Positions 43,652 to 53,358 are shown, counted from the stretch's first letter. The stretch is DNA of 64,000 bases from Salibacterium lacus (GCF_042684865.1 NZ_JBHUML010000002.1:310001-374000), one strand, 5' to 3'. Numbers and translations: made by a program. The notes: generated from the sequence alone by a model not told the origin.

Positions 43652-44848
43652 ATGGAGGAAAAATCCTGGAAAGGGAAAATTGTGTTTCATGTGGATATGA
43701 ATAGTTTCTACGCGAGTGTGGAGCAGACCTATGACCCTTCGCTTCGCGGCAGACCGCTTGCTATCGCGGGAAACCCCAGGGAGCGCAGAGGGATTGTTGT
43801 GACAGCCAGCTACGAAGCCAGAAAATACGGTGTAAAAACAACCATGCCTGTATGGGAAGCCTTAAAAAAATGTCCGGAGCTTCTACTGAGGAAACCGGAC
43901 TTTGACAAATACAGAAAGGCGTCGGCCGGGATATTTGAGCTGCTTGAAGAGTATACGGACATGGTGGAGCCTGTTTCGATAGATGAAGGTTATATGGATG
44001 TGACAGAAGCTTTCCAAAAGAGAGATGTTACAGGACTGGCTGTGGAAATACAGAATAGACTGCAGAGGGAGCTGGGTCTGCCTGCAAGCATAGGAATAGC
44101 TCCATGCCGGTTTCTTGCGAAAATGGCCAGTGATATGCAAAAACCGCTCGGCATTACGGTTCTGAGAAAACGGGATCTTCCACGGAAATTGTGGCCGCTC
44201 CCGGTGGAAGAAATGCACGGCGTAGGGAACAAGACCGCTGAAAAAATGAGAAGGATGCAGATTACGACCATTGGTCAACTTGCTTCCACGTCCAAGGACT
44301 CTTTGAAGGACCGGTTTGGCGTGAATGGAGGGAAACTTCATGAGCGTGCAAATGGAATTGATCCGCGCGATATTAATCCGGAGGCGGCCAATGAAGTCAA
44401 GAGCGTAGGAAAATCAACAACAACAGCCTATGATGTTACACAAAGACAGATGCTTCTGGATATTTTGAAAGATTTGTCCTCCAAAATGGCAGAACGAATG
44501 AAACGAAAACAGGTGTGTTCCAGCAACATCCAAATCACGATCCGATATAACAATAGAACGACAATAACAAGAAGCAGAAAACTTTTGAATCCGCTGTGGA
44601 ATGAAGAAGATATCTATCATGAAGCTACAGCCCTTCTGGATAAATACTGGGACCATCATCCGGTCAGACTGCTTGGAATTACGGGGCTCGATGTCATTCC
44701 ACTGGATCAGGCGTACAAACAGCTGGATCTGTTCACGTACGAACAGGAGATACAAAAAGAAAAACTTCACCGTACGATGACCGGTCTTGAAGAAAAGTAT
44801 GGCTCCCGGGTCATTTCAAAAGGATTCCCGCAGCGAAATGAAAAATAA
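43652..44848 (+). CDS. dinB: DNA polymerase IV (Y family)
   Basis: A 398-residue translesion polymerase. Catalytic motifs FHVDMNSFYASVE and SIDEGYMD provide the metal-binding carboxylates; the helix-hairpin-helix region and little finger follow. The C-terminal QLDLF is a good beta-clamp binding motif. Corresponds to YqjH of B. subtilis by position. No LexA box was seen ahead of it. Confidence 0.95.
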   Translation: MEEKSWKGKIVFHVDMNSFYASVEQTYDPSLRGRPLAIAGNPRERRGIVVTASYEARKYGVKTTMPVWEALKKCPELLLRKPDFDKYRKASAGIFELLEEYTDMVEPVSIDEGYMDVTEAFQKRDVTGLAVEIQNRLQRELGLPASIGIAPCRFLAKMASDMQKPLGITVLRKRDLPRKLWPLPVEEMHGVGNKTAEKMRRMQITTIGQLASTSKDSLKDRFGVNGGKLHERANGIDPRDINPEAANEVKSVGKSTTTAYDVTQRQMLLDILKDLSSKMAERMKRKQVCSSNIQITIRYNNRTTITRSRKLLNPLWNEEDIYHEATALLDKYWDHHPVRLLGITGLDVIPLDQAYKQLDLFTYEQEIQKEKLHRTMTGLEEKYGSRVISKGFPQRNEK

Positions 44849-44855
44849 AGGCAGA

Positions 44856-44897
44856 ACTCCCGGAAAATACAGCGGACAGATTTTCCGGGAATTTTTA
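44856..44897 (+). terminator. Terminator after dinB
   Basis: TCCCGGAAAA pairs with TTTTCCGGGA (44858-44867 with 44881-44890) and ATTTTT follows. Confidence 0.9.
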
Positions 44898-44971
44898 ATG
44901 CCGTTGTTTATTAAAGAGAACGGTGATGTGAGCCGATATAACAGGGAGACACAGAAAACGGGGGTGAAAGG

Positions 44972-47329
44972 ATGCAGACACCTGTTTATTCATTTTCAGG
45001 TCAAGGCAGAAGTGGAGCAGACCGGATGCAGGAAGGAGGCGTCTACCGGGGCCGTGTTCTCGAACAAAACAGCAAAGGCGGGGCTCTGTTAGATCTGCAG
45101 GGAACGAAAATAAAGGCATCCTTTCAGGGCGGGATGCCGGCGAAAAACCAGGTGGCATTCCAGGTTACAGGGAATAAAGAAGGGGCACTTCAGGTACGGG
45201 CTTTACAGGAAGAAAGAGGCGGGAGCACCGTTTCTCTGAAGACGTCCGGTCTTTTAAAGAAAGTGGGAGTGCAGGATCCATCAGATGGAATGACAAAAGC
45301 GGCCAAAGTGATGCTGCAGTCCGGCTCCCCTCTGACAAAAGACAGCGCCGCGTCTGTACAGCGTTTCATGGACGAGGCAGACGGAAGCCTTGAACAGAAA
45401 TTAAACACAATCAAAGCTGCGGCTGGAAAACAGGTGGACATGACACCGGCGAATCTCCAGCGCATCCATGACGGTCTGCACAGCAGCAGGCAGACTTCGG
45501 ATTTTATGAATGAATGGACTTCTTCAAAGACGGGATCGGCCGCGGATGTTCCGCAGCTGGAAAAAACCGTGCAGCGCGCCTTACAGGCAGCCTCCGCTTC
45601 CCAGCATAAAGATATTCGTGAAGCAGCCGCCGCCATCAAGCAGAAGCTGCAGCAGGGCGGGTCCCTGGATCAGGCTGTACAGGCGGTAAAAAGCAATCTT
45701 CTTTCTCATCCGGATCTTTCAGAGGAAACAGCCGGCGTGCTGAAAAAAACTATACAGGAAGCGGAGTTCCTGGCCGGAACCGGACAAAAGAGGCTGATGC
45801 AGGCTCTTCAACATGTTTTTTCAGAGAAACAGGGGATGGATTCGGAGTCTGCTCAGCTGCTGCGGCATATGCAGCCCCTCCTTTCTTCCACGGTACCGGG
45901 GCAGGAGAATCAAGAGCTGCAGCAAATGCTTCAGCAATCCGGTGTCAAAGGAAACGATATGAGTCGTATTGTAAAGCTTACAGACCAGCTGATGCAGCTG
46001 GAGGAATCAGGACGGGGCCGAATCATGAATGCGATAGATCAGGGGGTGGCTGCTGGTGCAGGCACATCGAGTAATCAGACGTCCGCTTCCACAGGAATGC
46101 CGCCGGCCTCACCGGGGGAAGCGGTCGCTTTTTCTCAAGGGGCCTCCGCAGAACGCCCGTCATCTGTTCCATTTGAAACGAAACCAATGCTGGAAACAAC
46201 CACCACCAACCGTATGGTGAAAGCAACCGATGAATTTCAGCAGATGCAAAAGAACACGATCAAACAGCTGGAACAAACCGGAAAGATGCTGGAACAGAAC
46301 AGGCAGACAGCACCTCAGGCTAAACAGGTACTGGAAGCAGCCATTCACAAACTGGACCGTTCCATTCTTCGAAGTGACTTCACGTTGTTTACTGATATGA
46401 AAACGGAACGAAATATGCTTCAGGCAAGCGCCCGGCTTACAGAAGCAAAACAGCTTCTATCGAATGGGAAGTTTCAGTCGGCGTGGAAAGTTGTTGATGA
46501 AGTTCGCCAGTCGGTTCAATCCATGGAATTCAATGCCTCGGAGCAGAAAGTCAAGCAAATGATTACGCGGGAAGAAACAGCTGCTCGAAACACGGGAATG
46601 CAGCGGGCTGTGCAGTATACGGCGGATCAGGCACGCGCAGCTATGCAGGAACCGTCCTCGCGTCAGGTGTTTGAGCTTGTCCGTTCACTCGGCCTTAACC
46701 GCGAGCAGGAACTAGGACAAATGCTTACGACATCCGGCAGTCAGCAGCATCAGAACAAAGCCGCGCAGCAGAATATGAAAGACGCTTTGCTGCAGCTGAT
46801 GAAGCATGAGAATGACGGAAGCAGCCTGCAGCAAAAGGCGGGCCAGACTCTATCTAATCTGACAGGCCAGCAGCTGATGAGCAAAACCGATCAGGGAAAC
46901 AATATGCAGCAGCTGCTATTCAATCTTCCTGTCCCGTTGAAAGAAAACATGGAGGATCTGCAGGTATACGTGCAGGCGCGCCAGGACGAGGGGGAAATGG
47001 ATTGGGAGAACTGCAACCTCTATTTCCTTATTGAAACGGCTTCGCTTGGTGAAACAGGAATCATGCTTCAAGCTTCTGACAGACAGCTTGCCATAACATT
47101 AAAAAATGACGATCCTGATTTTGAAAAAACAATGGCTCCGCTTGTCGAACAGGCCACCGAATCCATAAACGAAATAGGTTACAATATTCAGGATATCCGT
47201 TATCAGCCAATGTCCAGGCCTGGAGAAGAGCAGGCGGAGACTGTGAATCACAACGATATAACGGAAGAACGCCCGGAACCAGCGGAGCACCCATTTGAAA
47301 CAATGAAAGGATTCGATTATAAAATATGA
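44972..47329 (+). CDS. FliK-like hook-length-type protein (YlqG-like)
   Basis: A 785-residue, glutamine-, methionine- and serine-rich protein. Residues about 20-80 resemble a small beta domain; a long low-complexity helical middle follows; residues about 655-750 look like the FliK C-terminal domain (NCNLYFLIETASLGETGIML and later NIQDIRYQ). Paired by a 4-nt overlap with an FlhB-tail homologue, as ylqG-ylqH are in B. subtilis. Role in type III-like export is inferred. ATG 44972 follows GGGGGTGAAAGG. Confidence 0.65.
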   Translation: MQTPVYSFSGQGRSGADRMQEGGVYRGRVLEQNSKGGALLDLQGTKIKASFQGGMPAKNQVAFQVTGNKEGALQVRALQEERGGSTVSLKTSGLLKKVGVQDPSDGMTKAAKVMLQSGSPLTKDSAASVQRFMDEADGSLEQKLNTIKAAAGKQVDMTPANLQRIHDGLHSSRQTSDFMNEWTSSKTGSAADVPQLEKTVQRALQAASASQHKDIREAAAAIKQKLQQGGSLDQAVQAVKSNLLSHPDLSEETAGVLKKTIQEAEFLAGTGQKRLMQALQHVFSEKQGMDSESAQLLRHMQPLLSSTVPGQENQELQQMLQQSGVKGNDMSRIVKLTDQLMQLEESGRGRIMNAIDQGVAAGAGTSSNQTSASTGMPPASPGEAVAFSQGASAERPSSVPFETKPMLETTTTNRMVKATDEFQQMQKNTIKQLEQTGKMLEQNRQTAPQAKQVLEAAIHKLDRSILRSDFTLFTDMKTERNMLQASARLTEAKQLLSNGKFQSAWKVVDEVRQSVQSMEFNASEQKVKQMITREETAARNTGMQRAVQYTADQARAAMQEPSSRQVFELVRSLGLNREQELGQMLTTSGSQQHQNKAAQQNMKDALLQLMKHENDGSSLQQKAGQTLSNLTGQQLMSKTDQGNNMQQLLFNLPVPLKENMEDLQVYVQARQDEGEMDWENCNLYFLIETASLGETGIMLQASDRQLAITLKNDDPDFEKTMAPLVEQATESINEIGYNIQDIRYQPMSRPGEEQAETVNHNDITEERPEPAEHPFETMKGFDYKI

Positions 47330-47619
47330 ATCATACCGGTTACTTTAATCACGTTCAACGGAAACTGCAGAATGGTCCTTCTGCTGCCGTCATTAAATAT
47401 GAAGACGGTCAGGCTCCACGTGTGACTGCGAGGGGCTCAGGAGAAGCAGCCAGGCATATTCTTTCCCTGGCAGAAGAGAACGACATTTATCTGCAGGAAG
47501 ACCCAGGGCTGCTTGAAAGCCTGCTCGACATGGATCTTGGCGAAAATGTACCGCCGCAGCTTTACTCTGTTATTGCTGAAGTACTGATACTTATTGAAGA
47601 AATGGAAAGAAAATATTAA
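47326..47619 (+). CDS. FlhB C-terminal domain homologue (YlqH-like)
   Basis: A 97-residue soluble protein equal to the cytoplasmic tail of the flagellar export switch FlhB: APRVTARGSGEAARHIL, the segment DIYLQEDPGLLESLLDMDLG, and VPPQLYSVIAEVL. The NPTH autocleavage site is missing; at that place it has the N-terminal AAVIKYEDG part only. Starts in the stop codon of the FliK-like gene. Confidence 0.85.
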   Translation: MNHTGYFNHVQRKLQNGPSAAVIKYEDGQAPRVTARGSGEAARHILSLAEENDIYLQEDPGLLESLLDMDLGENVPPQLYSVIAEVLILIEEMERKY

Positions 47620-47705
47620 ATCCTTTCTGCCATGATGCCGGTTGTGTTATTTGAAACGGCAGATATGGTAGAATACTCATAGAATGCCATGAAGGTCGTG
47701 ATAAA

Positions 47706-48143
47706 ATGGATATCCAAAAAATTATGCAGACAGGGACAGCTCCTCCCTCCAAAAAAACAAAAGAATCTCCGAAACCAGGTGTCCAGTTTTCTGAAGTGAT
47801 GAACAACCGCCGAAATGAGAAGGCGTACGAACGCTTTACTAAAATGATCCAGGACATTGATGACCAGGGCAAAGCTCTGGCGGAGTCGCGGACAGTAGAT
47901 GAACTGAAAAAATATAAAAAACTCGTAAAAGATTTTATGGAGTCTGTGGAGCAGGGACTGCATCTTGAAGAAAAACATGGTTTTAACCGCCGCGGACGTA
48001 CGAAAGTATATAAAATCGTCGAAGAAGTTGATCAAAAGTTGATGGATTTAACAAATTCGGTGATGGATCAGCAGAAGTCCAGTATTGATATCCTCGATAA
48101 AGTCGGTGAGATTAAAGGGCTTCTTGTAAATATGTATGTGTAA
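47706..48143 (+). CDS. yaaR: YaaR / DUF327 family protein
   Basis: A 145-residue soluble helical protein (FTKMIQDIDDQGKALAESRT, LKKYKKLVKDFMESV, ILDKVGEIKGLLVNMYV) of the DUF327 family. In B. subtilis yaaR lies in the tmk-holB region, so its position here is different. Function unknown. ATG 47706, preceded by AAGGTCGTGATAAA. Confidence 0.85.
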   Translation: MDIQKIMQTGTAPPSKKTKESPKPGVQFSEVMNNRRNEKAYERFTKMIQDIDDQGKALAESRTVDELKKYKKLVKDFMESVEQGLHLEEKHGFNRRGRTKVYKIVEEVDQKLMDLTNSVMDQQKSSIDILDKVGEIKGLLVNMYV

Positions 48144-48279
48144 AACAGCGCAGTGGTTTACGACGCAATAACGATGCAGCAGCGTTTTCGACGCCTCAAT
48201 GAAGGCTCGGATGCGCTTTTCTTATAGCTGTTTGAAGGGTTCCAGGCGCCGTATCGTTATACATGCTCTGCCTTTTTGA

Positions 48280-48307
48280 TTGCATGGACGGGCGGATGCG
48301 TTATAAT
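48280..48307 (+). promoter_or_regulatory. Candidate promoter for the phosphatase-kinase operon
   Basis: TTGCAT and a perfect TATAAT with 16-nt spacing lie 25 nt before the coding start. Confidence 0.6.
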
Positions 48308-48332
48308 AAGGATAAATGAGGTGCCATAAACA

Positions 48333-48794
48333 ATGAGTGTAAACGTATTATTTTTATGTCTTGGCAATATCTGCCGGTCTCCGATGGCGGAGGCCGTCTT
48401 TCGTGATAAAGTGACAAAGGCCGGACTGGAAGATGAAATGGTAATTGATTCCGCCGGTGTCGGGCACTGGCATATAGGAAAACCACCGCATGAAGGAACG
48501 CGGAATTTGCTGGAGCGCCACGGCATCCCGTCAGAAAATATAAAAGCAAGACAGCTGACAGAGGACGATGCGGCAGCATTTGATTACATTATTGCGATGG
48601 ATGACAAGAACATGAATGCTCTTTTGGAAGAAACAAAGGCCTGCCGGAAAAAAATGCTCGATTTTCACCCGGACAGGCAGGGGGAAGATGTCCCGGATCC
48701 TTATATGACCGGCGGCTTTGAGGAAGTCTATGACTTGATACATAGAAGTTGTGACGGGCTGCTTGAATGGATCCGAAAGAGGGAAAATATATGA
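48333..48794 (+). CDS. yfkJ: Low-molecular-weight protein tyrosine phosphatase-type phosphatase
   Basis: A 153-residue LMW-PTP. P loop CLGNICRSP (Cys9, Arg15) and the general-acid segment DVPDPYMTGG are intact. In this operon with fructosamine kinase it may instead dephosphorylate protein-bound ribulosamine-5-phosphate-type adducts, as shown for some LMW-PTP-A enzymes; this is inferred from context. Overlaps the next gene by ATGA. Confidence 0.9.
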   Translation: MSVNVLFLCLGNICRSPMAEAVFRDKVTKAGLEDEMVIDSAGVGHWHIGKPPHEGTRNLLERHGIPSENIKARQLTEDDAAAFDYIIAMDDKNMNALLEETKACRKKMLDFHPDRQGEDVPDPYMTGGFEEVYDLIHRSCDGLLEWIRKRENI

Positions 48795-49645
48795 AAGAGC
48801 TTATGCAGAAAACTCTCCGGGAGGCAGGAGAACAGGCAGAAATAAAAAACTACAGACAGTTGTCAGGGGGAAGCATCAGTCAGGCCTATCTTGTTGAAAC
48901 CGCAGATACCTCTTATTTTATAAAGTGGCATGAGGAAGCACCGCTCGATTTTTTCCGTCAGGAAGCGCTCGGTCTTCAATTTCTTCAGGAAGCAAAAGCC
49001 CTTGCTGTTCCGAAAGTATATACGTGGGGGAAACATTTTATCGTCATGGAGGCTGTGACCGGGACGTCGTCTTCGCAGACGGAAGAGGAGCTTGGACGGG
49101 GGATTGCAGCACTCCATGCTGTAGAAGGGTCCATATTCGGTCTTGAAGAAGATAACTTTATCGGCGAGCTCCCCCAGATTAACAGCTGGGAGGGCTCATG
49201 GCTTCCGTTTTTAAGGAATAAACGGCTTCTTCCGCAGATTGAACTGGGCCGTTCCCTTGGACGTCTTCAGTCCAAACGCTCGGAGAAAGCGTACCGGCTT
49301 TTAGACCATCTGGATGAGTGGGTTCCGGATCATAACCGGCCGGTGAAAGTGCACGGGGATTTGTGGGGCGGCAACTGGCTGCCCGGCAGACAGGGTCATC
49401 CTGTTTTAATTGACCCGGCCGTCTGGTACGGAGATCCCGAATTTGAACTGGCCTTCACTCATTTGTTCGGAGGCTTCTCCAATACAATGTACCGGGCCTA
49501 TGAAGAGTTCCACCGGCCTGACCCTCTGTTTGAAGAACGAAAACCGATCTATCAGCTGTATTATCTGCTCGTCCATCTGAATATTTTCGGCGAAAGCTAT
49601 GGAAGCGCAGTCGATGCTGTATTAAATCGGTATACCAGATTTTAA
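48791..49645 (+). CDS. Fructosamine/ribulosamine 3-kinase family protein
   Basis: A 284-residue aminoglycoside-kinase-fold enzyme of the fructosamine-3-kinase family. Seen: LSGGSISQAYLVET, VHGDLWGGNWL (catalytic Asp) and LIDPAVWYGDPEFELAFT (metal-binding Asp). It phosphorylates sugar adducts on protein lysines so that they fall off. Starts in the stop codon of the phosphatase gene. Confidence 0.9.
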   Translation: MKELMQKTLREAGEQAEIKNYRQLSGGSISQAYLVETADTSYFIKWHEEAPLDFFRQEALGLQFLQEAKALAVPKVYTWGKHFIVMEAVTGTSSSQTEEELGRGIAALHAVEGSIFGLEEDNFIGELPQINSWEGSWLPFLRNKRLLPQIELGRSLGRLQSKRSEKAYRLLDHLDEWVPDHNRPVKVHGDLWGGNWLPGRQGHPVLIDPAVWYGDPEFELAFTHLFGGFSNTMYRAYEEFHRPDPLFEERKPIYQLYYLLVHLNIFGESYGSAVDAVLNRYTRF

Positions 49646-49887
49646 TAGGTTTTTTATGGATGAAGACAGTATAAGAGGATGTAAACCAAAGAAGGAATCC
49701 GGACGACGGCCCTCCATTGTAATCTGGATTGCGGCTGCTGCCCAGTTTTTTGTATTGTCTTTGACCTTTTCGTCATCTGGCTGCTTCTACAAGGGAGCCC
49801 ACCTGTATTATTTCCTTTTGTTCACATATTCCTGTCCCGCTCATACCATGCCAGAGAAGGAGAATTGGGCAGAAAGGGGTTATGGAT

Positions 49888-51720
49888 ATGTGCGGGATAA
49901 CCGGATGGCTCTGTTTTAACAGGGATATGAGACAACACAGGAACGAACTGGAGAAAATGACAAATACCCTCCGTTTCAGGGGGCCGGATGATGAACAGAC
50001 ATACTTGTCCAGTCATATTGGGTTTGGACATACGCGCCTGATCATTATTGATCCGGAAGGCGGCCGCCAGCCAATGGCTGAACTTATCAACGACCGCCGT
50101 TTTGTCATTGTATATAACGGAGAACTTTATAACACTGACGAGGTGCGGCGGGAACTGCAGACACGAGGGCATTCGTTTTCCTCTCATTCGGACACTTCTG
50201 TTGTTCTGCACTCTTACGCGGAGTGGGGAGAGTCGTGTGTAGACAGATTAAACGGCATATTCGCCTTTGCTGTATGGAATGAAACCGAAGAAACATTATT
50301 TCTTGTGAGGGACCGGCTCGGCGTGAAGCCATTATTCTACACCGAAACAAAAAATGGTTTTATTTTCGGTTCGGAGATCAAAGCTCTTCTTGCCCATCCA
50401 GACGTCGAAGGAGCTGTTGATGAACGGGGACTTCTGGAACTGTTCAGCCTTGGACCTTCCCGGACGCCCGGCTGCGGTGTTTATAAAAATATTTATGAAG
50501 TGAAACCCGCGCATACAGTGGCCGTTTCCAGGCAGGGAACGAAAACCACCCGCTACTGGAATGTACAGAGTCTGCCACACAGGGATTCCATTGAGAATAC
50601 GGCAGAAGCGGTTCGGCACTATCTTCATCAGGCTGCTGTCAAACAACTTGTATCTGATAAGCCGATCAGCACTTTTTTATCCGGGGGCCTTGATTCCAGT
50701 GCGTTAACCGCCTTTGCCGCCATGCATCATGAAGATGCACTTCAGACATTCTCCATCGACTATGAAGATAATGATAAATACTTTAAGGCGGATATGTTTC
50801 AGCCGGACAGTGACAGTTATTACATTAATCAGATGACAGAAACATTCAAAACTGCACACCATTACGAGGTACTGCCGGTGGATACTCTCGCTGAAAAGCT
50901 GGAAGAAGCTGTGTATGCGAGAGATTTACCCGGGATGGCTGACATCGATTCTTCCCTGTTATGGTTTTGCGGAAGGATTAAAAAGCAAGCATCCGCCGCT
51001 TTATCAGGGGAGTGTGCAGATGAAATATTCGGGGGATATCCGTGGTTTTACAAACGCGAACTTATGGAACGCGAAGGCTTTCCATGGATGGATTCCCTCC
51101 ATGAACGGCAGTCTCTGCTCCATCCGGCCTGGCGGAAAAAGTTCGATCTAAAGGAATATGCTTATCAACGTTATAAGGAAACAATCGAGGAAACCCCGCT
51201 TTCAGGAGAGGAAGACAACGTGGAAAAGGCGCATAAGGAAATGTCCTGGCTGAACATGCAGTGGTTCATGCAGACTCTTCTTGAAAGAAAAGACCGGATG
51301 AGTATGAGAACCGGTCTTGAAGTGAGAGTTCCATTTGCCGACCATGAACTTGTACAGTATGTATGGAATATCCCGGCAGACTGGAAAAGACTTGGTGATA
51401 CAGAAAAGGGTATACTGCGTAAAGCGCTTGAGCCTGTTCTGCCCGAAGATGTATTGTACCGGAAAAAAAACCCGTATCCCAAGACCCACAACCCCCGGTA
51501 CGCCGAATTGATGACCTCTCAGTTAAATGAGGTTCTTCAAGACAAGGACGCCCCGCTCCATGAACTGATTGATCCTGACCGGCTGAAAGAACTTGTCTTT
51601 TCGGGAGGCTCCACGCTTTCCCGCCCGTGGTTCGGACAGCTCATGAAAGGACCACAGCTGCTCGCGTATTTTTGTCAGGTCAATACGTGGCTCAAAACGT
51701 ATGATATCAAAATAAAATAA
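49888..51720 (+). CDS. asnO: Asparagine synthase (glutamine-hydrolysing)
   Basis: A 610-residue class II amidotransferase. The start at 49888 places the catalytic Cys at residue 2 (MCGITGW), and AAAGGGG is eight nt upstream; ATG 49882 would bury it. Synthetase domain PP-loop LSGGLDSSALTA and the SGECADEIFGGYPW segment are intact. Length and layout fit AsnO/AsnB of Bacillus; AsnO is sporulation-linked in B. subtilis, but no sporulation promoter was identified here. Confidence 0.9.
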   Translation: MCGITGWLCFNRDMRQHRNELEKMTNTLRFRGPDDEQTYLSSHIGFGHTRLIIIDPEGGRQPMAELINDRRFVIVYNGELYNTDEVRRELQTRGHSFSSHSDTSVVLHSYAEWGESCVDRLNGIFAFAVWNETEETLFLVRDRLGVKPLFYTETKNGFIFGSEIKALLAHPDVEGAVDERGLLELFSLGPSRTPGCGVYKNIYEVKPAHTVAVSRQGTKTTRYWNVQSLPHRDSIENTAEAVRHYLHQAAVKQLVSDKPISTFLSGGLDSSALTAFAAMHHEDALQTFSIDYEDNDKYFKADMFQPDSDSYYINQMTETFKTAHHYEVLPVDTLAEKLEEAVYARDLPGMADIDSSLLWFCGRIKKQASAALSGECADEIFGGYPWFYKRELMEREGFPWMDSLHERQSLLHPAWRKKFDLKEYAYQRYKETIEETPLSGEEDNVEKAHKEMSWLNMQWFMQTLLERKDRMSMRTGLEVRVPFADHELVQYVWNIPADWKRLGDTEKGILRKALEPVLPEDVLYRKKNPYPKTHNPRYAELMTSQLNEVLQDKDAPLHELIDPDRLKELVFSGGSTLSRPWFGQLMKGPQLLAYFCQVNTWLKTYDIKIK

Positions 51721-51743
51721 GAAAATGCATGACAACGGTTGAA

Positions 51744-51770
51744 AAGGGAAGGCCTGCGGGTCTTCTCTTA
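51744..51770 (+). terminator. Probable terminator after asnO
   Basis: An 11-bp stem with two G.U pairs (51744-51754 with 51759-51769); T run is short. Confidence 0.5.
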
Positions 51771-51784
51771 TTTGAAACAAAATA

Positions 51785-51814
51785 TTGGACGAACAGAAGG
51801 GGAACCTGTATAAA
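51785..51814 (+). promoter_or_regulatory. Candidate promoter for the PTS IIA gene
   Basis: TTGGAC and TATAAA are 18 nt apart with TG before the -10. It would give a leader of about 120 nt; no clear ribonucleic antiterminator element was found in it. Confidence 0.45.
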
Positions 51815-51938
51815 TGAATCATTACGTATTGCCCTCTTTGACTGTTGTGATATAAGATAAAAATGCAGCATTAAAAGCTTATGTCAGCCAAAACGAATGA
51901 AAAGAGGGGAATTCATCCTCAGAAAGAGGTGAGAACCC

Positions 51939-52433
51939 ATGTTAAAAAGGTTTTTTCGACATAACGATACAAAGACCGCTGTGATTACAGCTCCGGTCAC
52001 AGGAACTTACATCGACCTCAAGGATGTCCCCGATCCTACTTTTTCCGAGAAAATGATGGGGGATGGCTTTGCGGTGGAACCGAAAGAGGGCAGACTCTCT
52101 TCTCCGGTGAAAGGGAGGGTCCTTCAGGTATTTCCGACTCATCAGGCTGTGGGCATTAAATCGGAGGAAGGATTGGATATTCTGCTTCACATCGGTCTGG
52201 AGACAGTGGATAGACATGGGGAAGGTTTTCATGTCTATGTACGGGAAGGACAGTTCGTGGAAACAGGCGACCCCCTTATCGATTTTTCCCTGGAACAAGT
52301 CGGAAAGAGGGCGAAAAGTGCAGTCACTCCGCTTATTTTGACGGAAAGTTCACAGATTGCTGCGATGGAATACAAAGAAGTAACCGAAGTGACAGCTGGT
52401 GAGACACAAGTGATAAGCGTGACAGTGAAATAA
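51939..52433 (+). CDS. PTS EIIA, glucose type
   Basis: A 164-residue stand-alone IIA-Glc domain protein. Phosphorylated His84 lies in DILLHIGLETV and its partner His68 in PTHQAVGI. It receives phosphate from HPr and passes it to an IIB domain. No IIBC permease gene is next to it, so it may serve several transporters lacking their own IIA. ATG 51939 follows AGAAAGAGGTGAGAA. Confidence 0.92.
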   Translation: MLKRFFRHNDTKTAVITAPVTGTYIDLKDVPDPTFSEKMMGDGFAVEPKEGRLSSPVKGRVLQVFPTHQAVGIKSEEGLDILLHIGLETVDRHGEGFHVYVREGQFVETGDPLIDFSLEQVGKRAKSAVTPLILTESSQIAAMEYKEVTEVTAGETQVISVTVK

Positions 52434-52483
52434 ACAAGGGTTATTCCGGCTGAAGCTGGTATGACGTAAATGGAGAGGTCGAC

Positions 52484-53317
52484 ATGATCGTGCAGAAAGT
52501 CTTAAACCATAATGCAGCAGTGGTAATGGATAACGAGGAAGAGAAGGTTGCCATAGGTTCCGGTATAGCCTTTCAGAAAAAAAGGCATGATGCCATCGAT
52601 CCGGAAAAGATCGAGAAACTTTTCGTGCTCTCCCGGAACCAGGATTCGACGTTCACTGACCTTCTTGAGAAGGCCGGCGATTGGGAAACCGGTATCATTC
52701 AGGATTTGGTATACTGGATGGAACAACATCTTGGTATTTATCTTGACAATCATTCCTATGCTCTTCTGTTTGATCATTTGATTCATCTGCTGAAACGTCT
52801 TTCAGAAGGCTCCCATATAGTAAATTATCTTCTGGAGGAAATCCAGACTTTATATCCGGATGCATTCCGTGCGGCGGAAAAAGCGGCCCGGAGGCTTGCC
52901 TGGAAGTCCGGATACTCGATTTCCTACGATGAAACAGGGTTTCTGGCGCTGCACCTGTATGCCGCTGACCGGAATAAAGCAACACCCGCGGGTGTGAGAG
53001 AACGCACCGCTATGCTGCACCGCATGATGACGGTGATGGAAGCATCCTTAAATACGATGTTTCCGCGGCGTACACTGGCATATGAAGGTCTTGTCAATCA
53101 CCTGAACGTAGCCATTCAGACCGCTGAACATCAGGAAGAGCTTATGAAAGCACCGCCGGATATGGTGAACATGATGAAAGATAAATATCCGGCAAGTTGT
53201 GAGGCTGCCCGCCAGGCTGTACTGGTTCTGAAAGAGGAGAAGAAACTGACCATCCCTGAAGATGAAAGTGTGTACATAGCGATGCATCTGCAAAGGCTCT
53301 TGAACAAGAAAAGCTGA
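52484..53317 (+). CDS. BglG/LicT-type PRD transcription antiterminator
   Basis: A 277-residue antiterminator: RNA-binding CAT domain (residues 1-55), PRD1 with His98 and His157, PRD2 with His206 and His268. All four regulatory histidines are present, so it should respond to PTS phosphorylation. The RNA it protects was not found in the window. ATG 52484 follows GGAGAGGTCGAC; 50 nt after the IIA gene, likely one operon. Confidence 0.88.
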   Translation: MIVQKVLNHNAAVVMDNEEEKVAIGSGIAFQKKRHDAIDPEKIEKLFVLSRNQDSTFTDLLEKAGDWETGIIQDLVYWMEQHLGIYLDNHSYALLFDHLIHLLKRLSEGSHIVNYLLEEIQTLYPDAFRAAEKAARRLAWKSGYSISYDETGFLALHLYAADRNKATPAGVRERTAMLHRMMTVMEASLNTMFPRRTLAYEGLVNHLNVAIQTAEHQEELMKAPPDMVNMMKDKYPASCEAARQAVLVLKEEKKLTIPEDESVYIAMHLQRLLNKKS

Positions 53318-53358
53318 TAAACCGGGCCTGGTTAAAAGCGGAAGGTGCCTGTAGGAGA

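Noticed and set aside
49656..49919. Open frame of 87 codons ahead of asnO
   Set aside because: No ribosome site (only ATAGGT) and it runs into asnO; its hydrophobic stretch alone is not enough.
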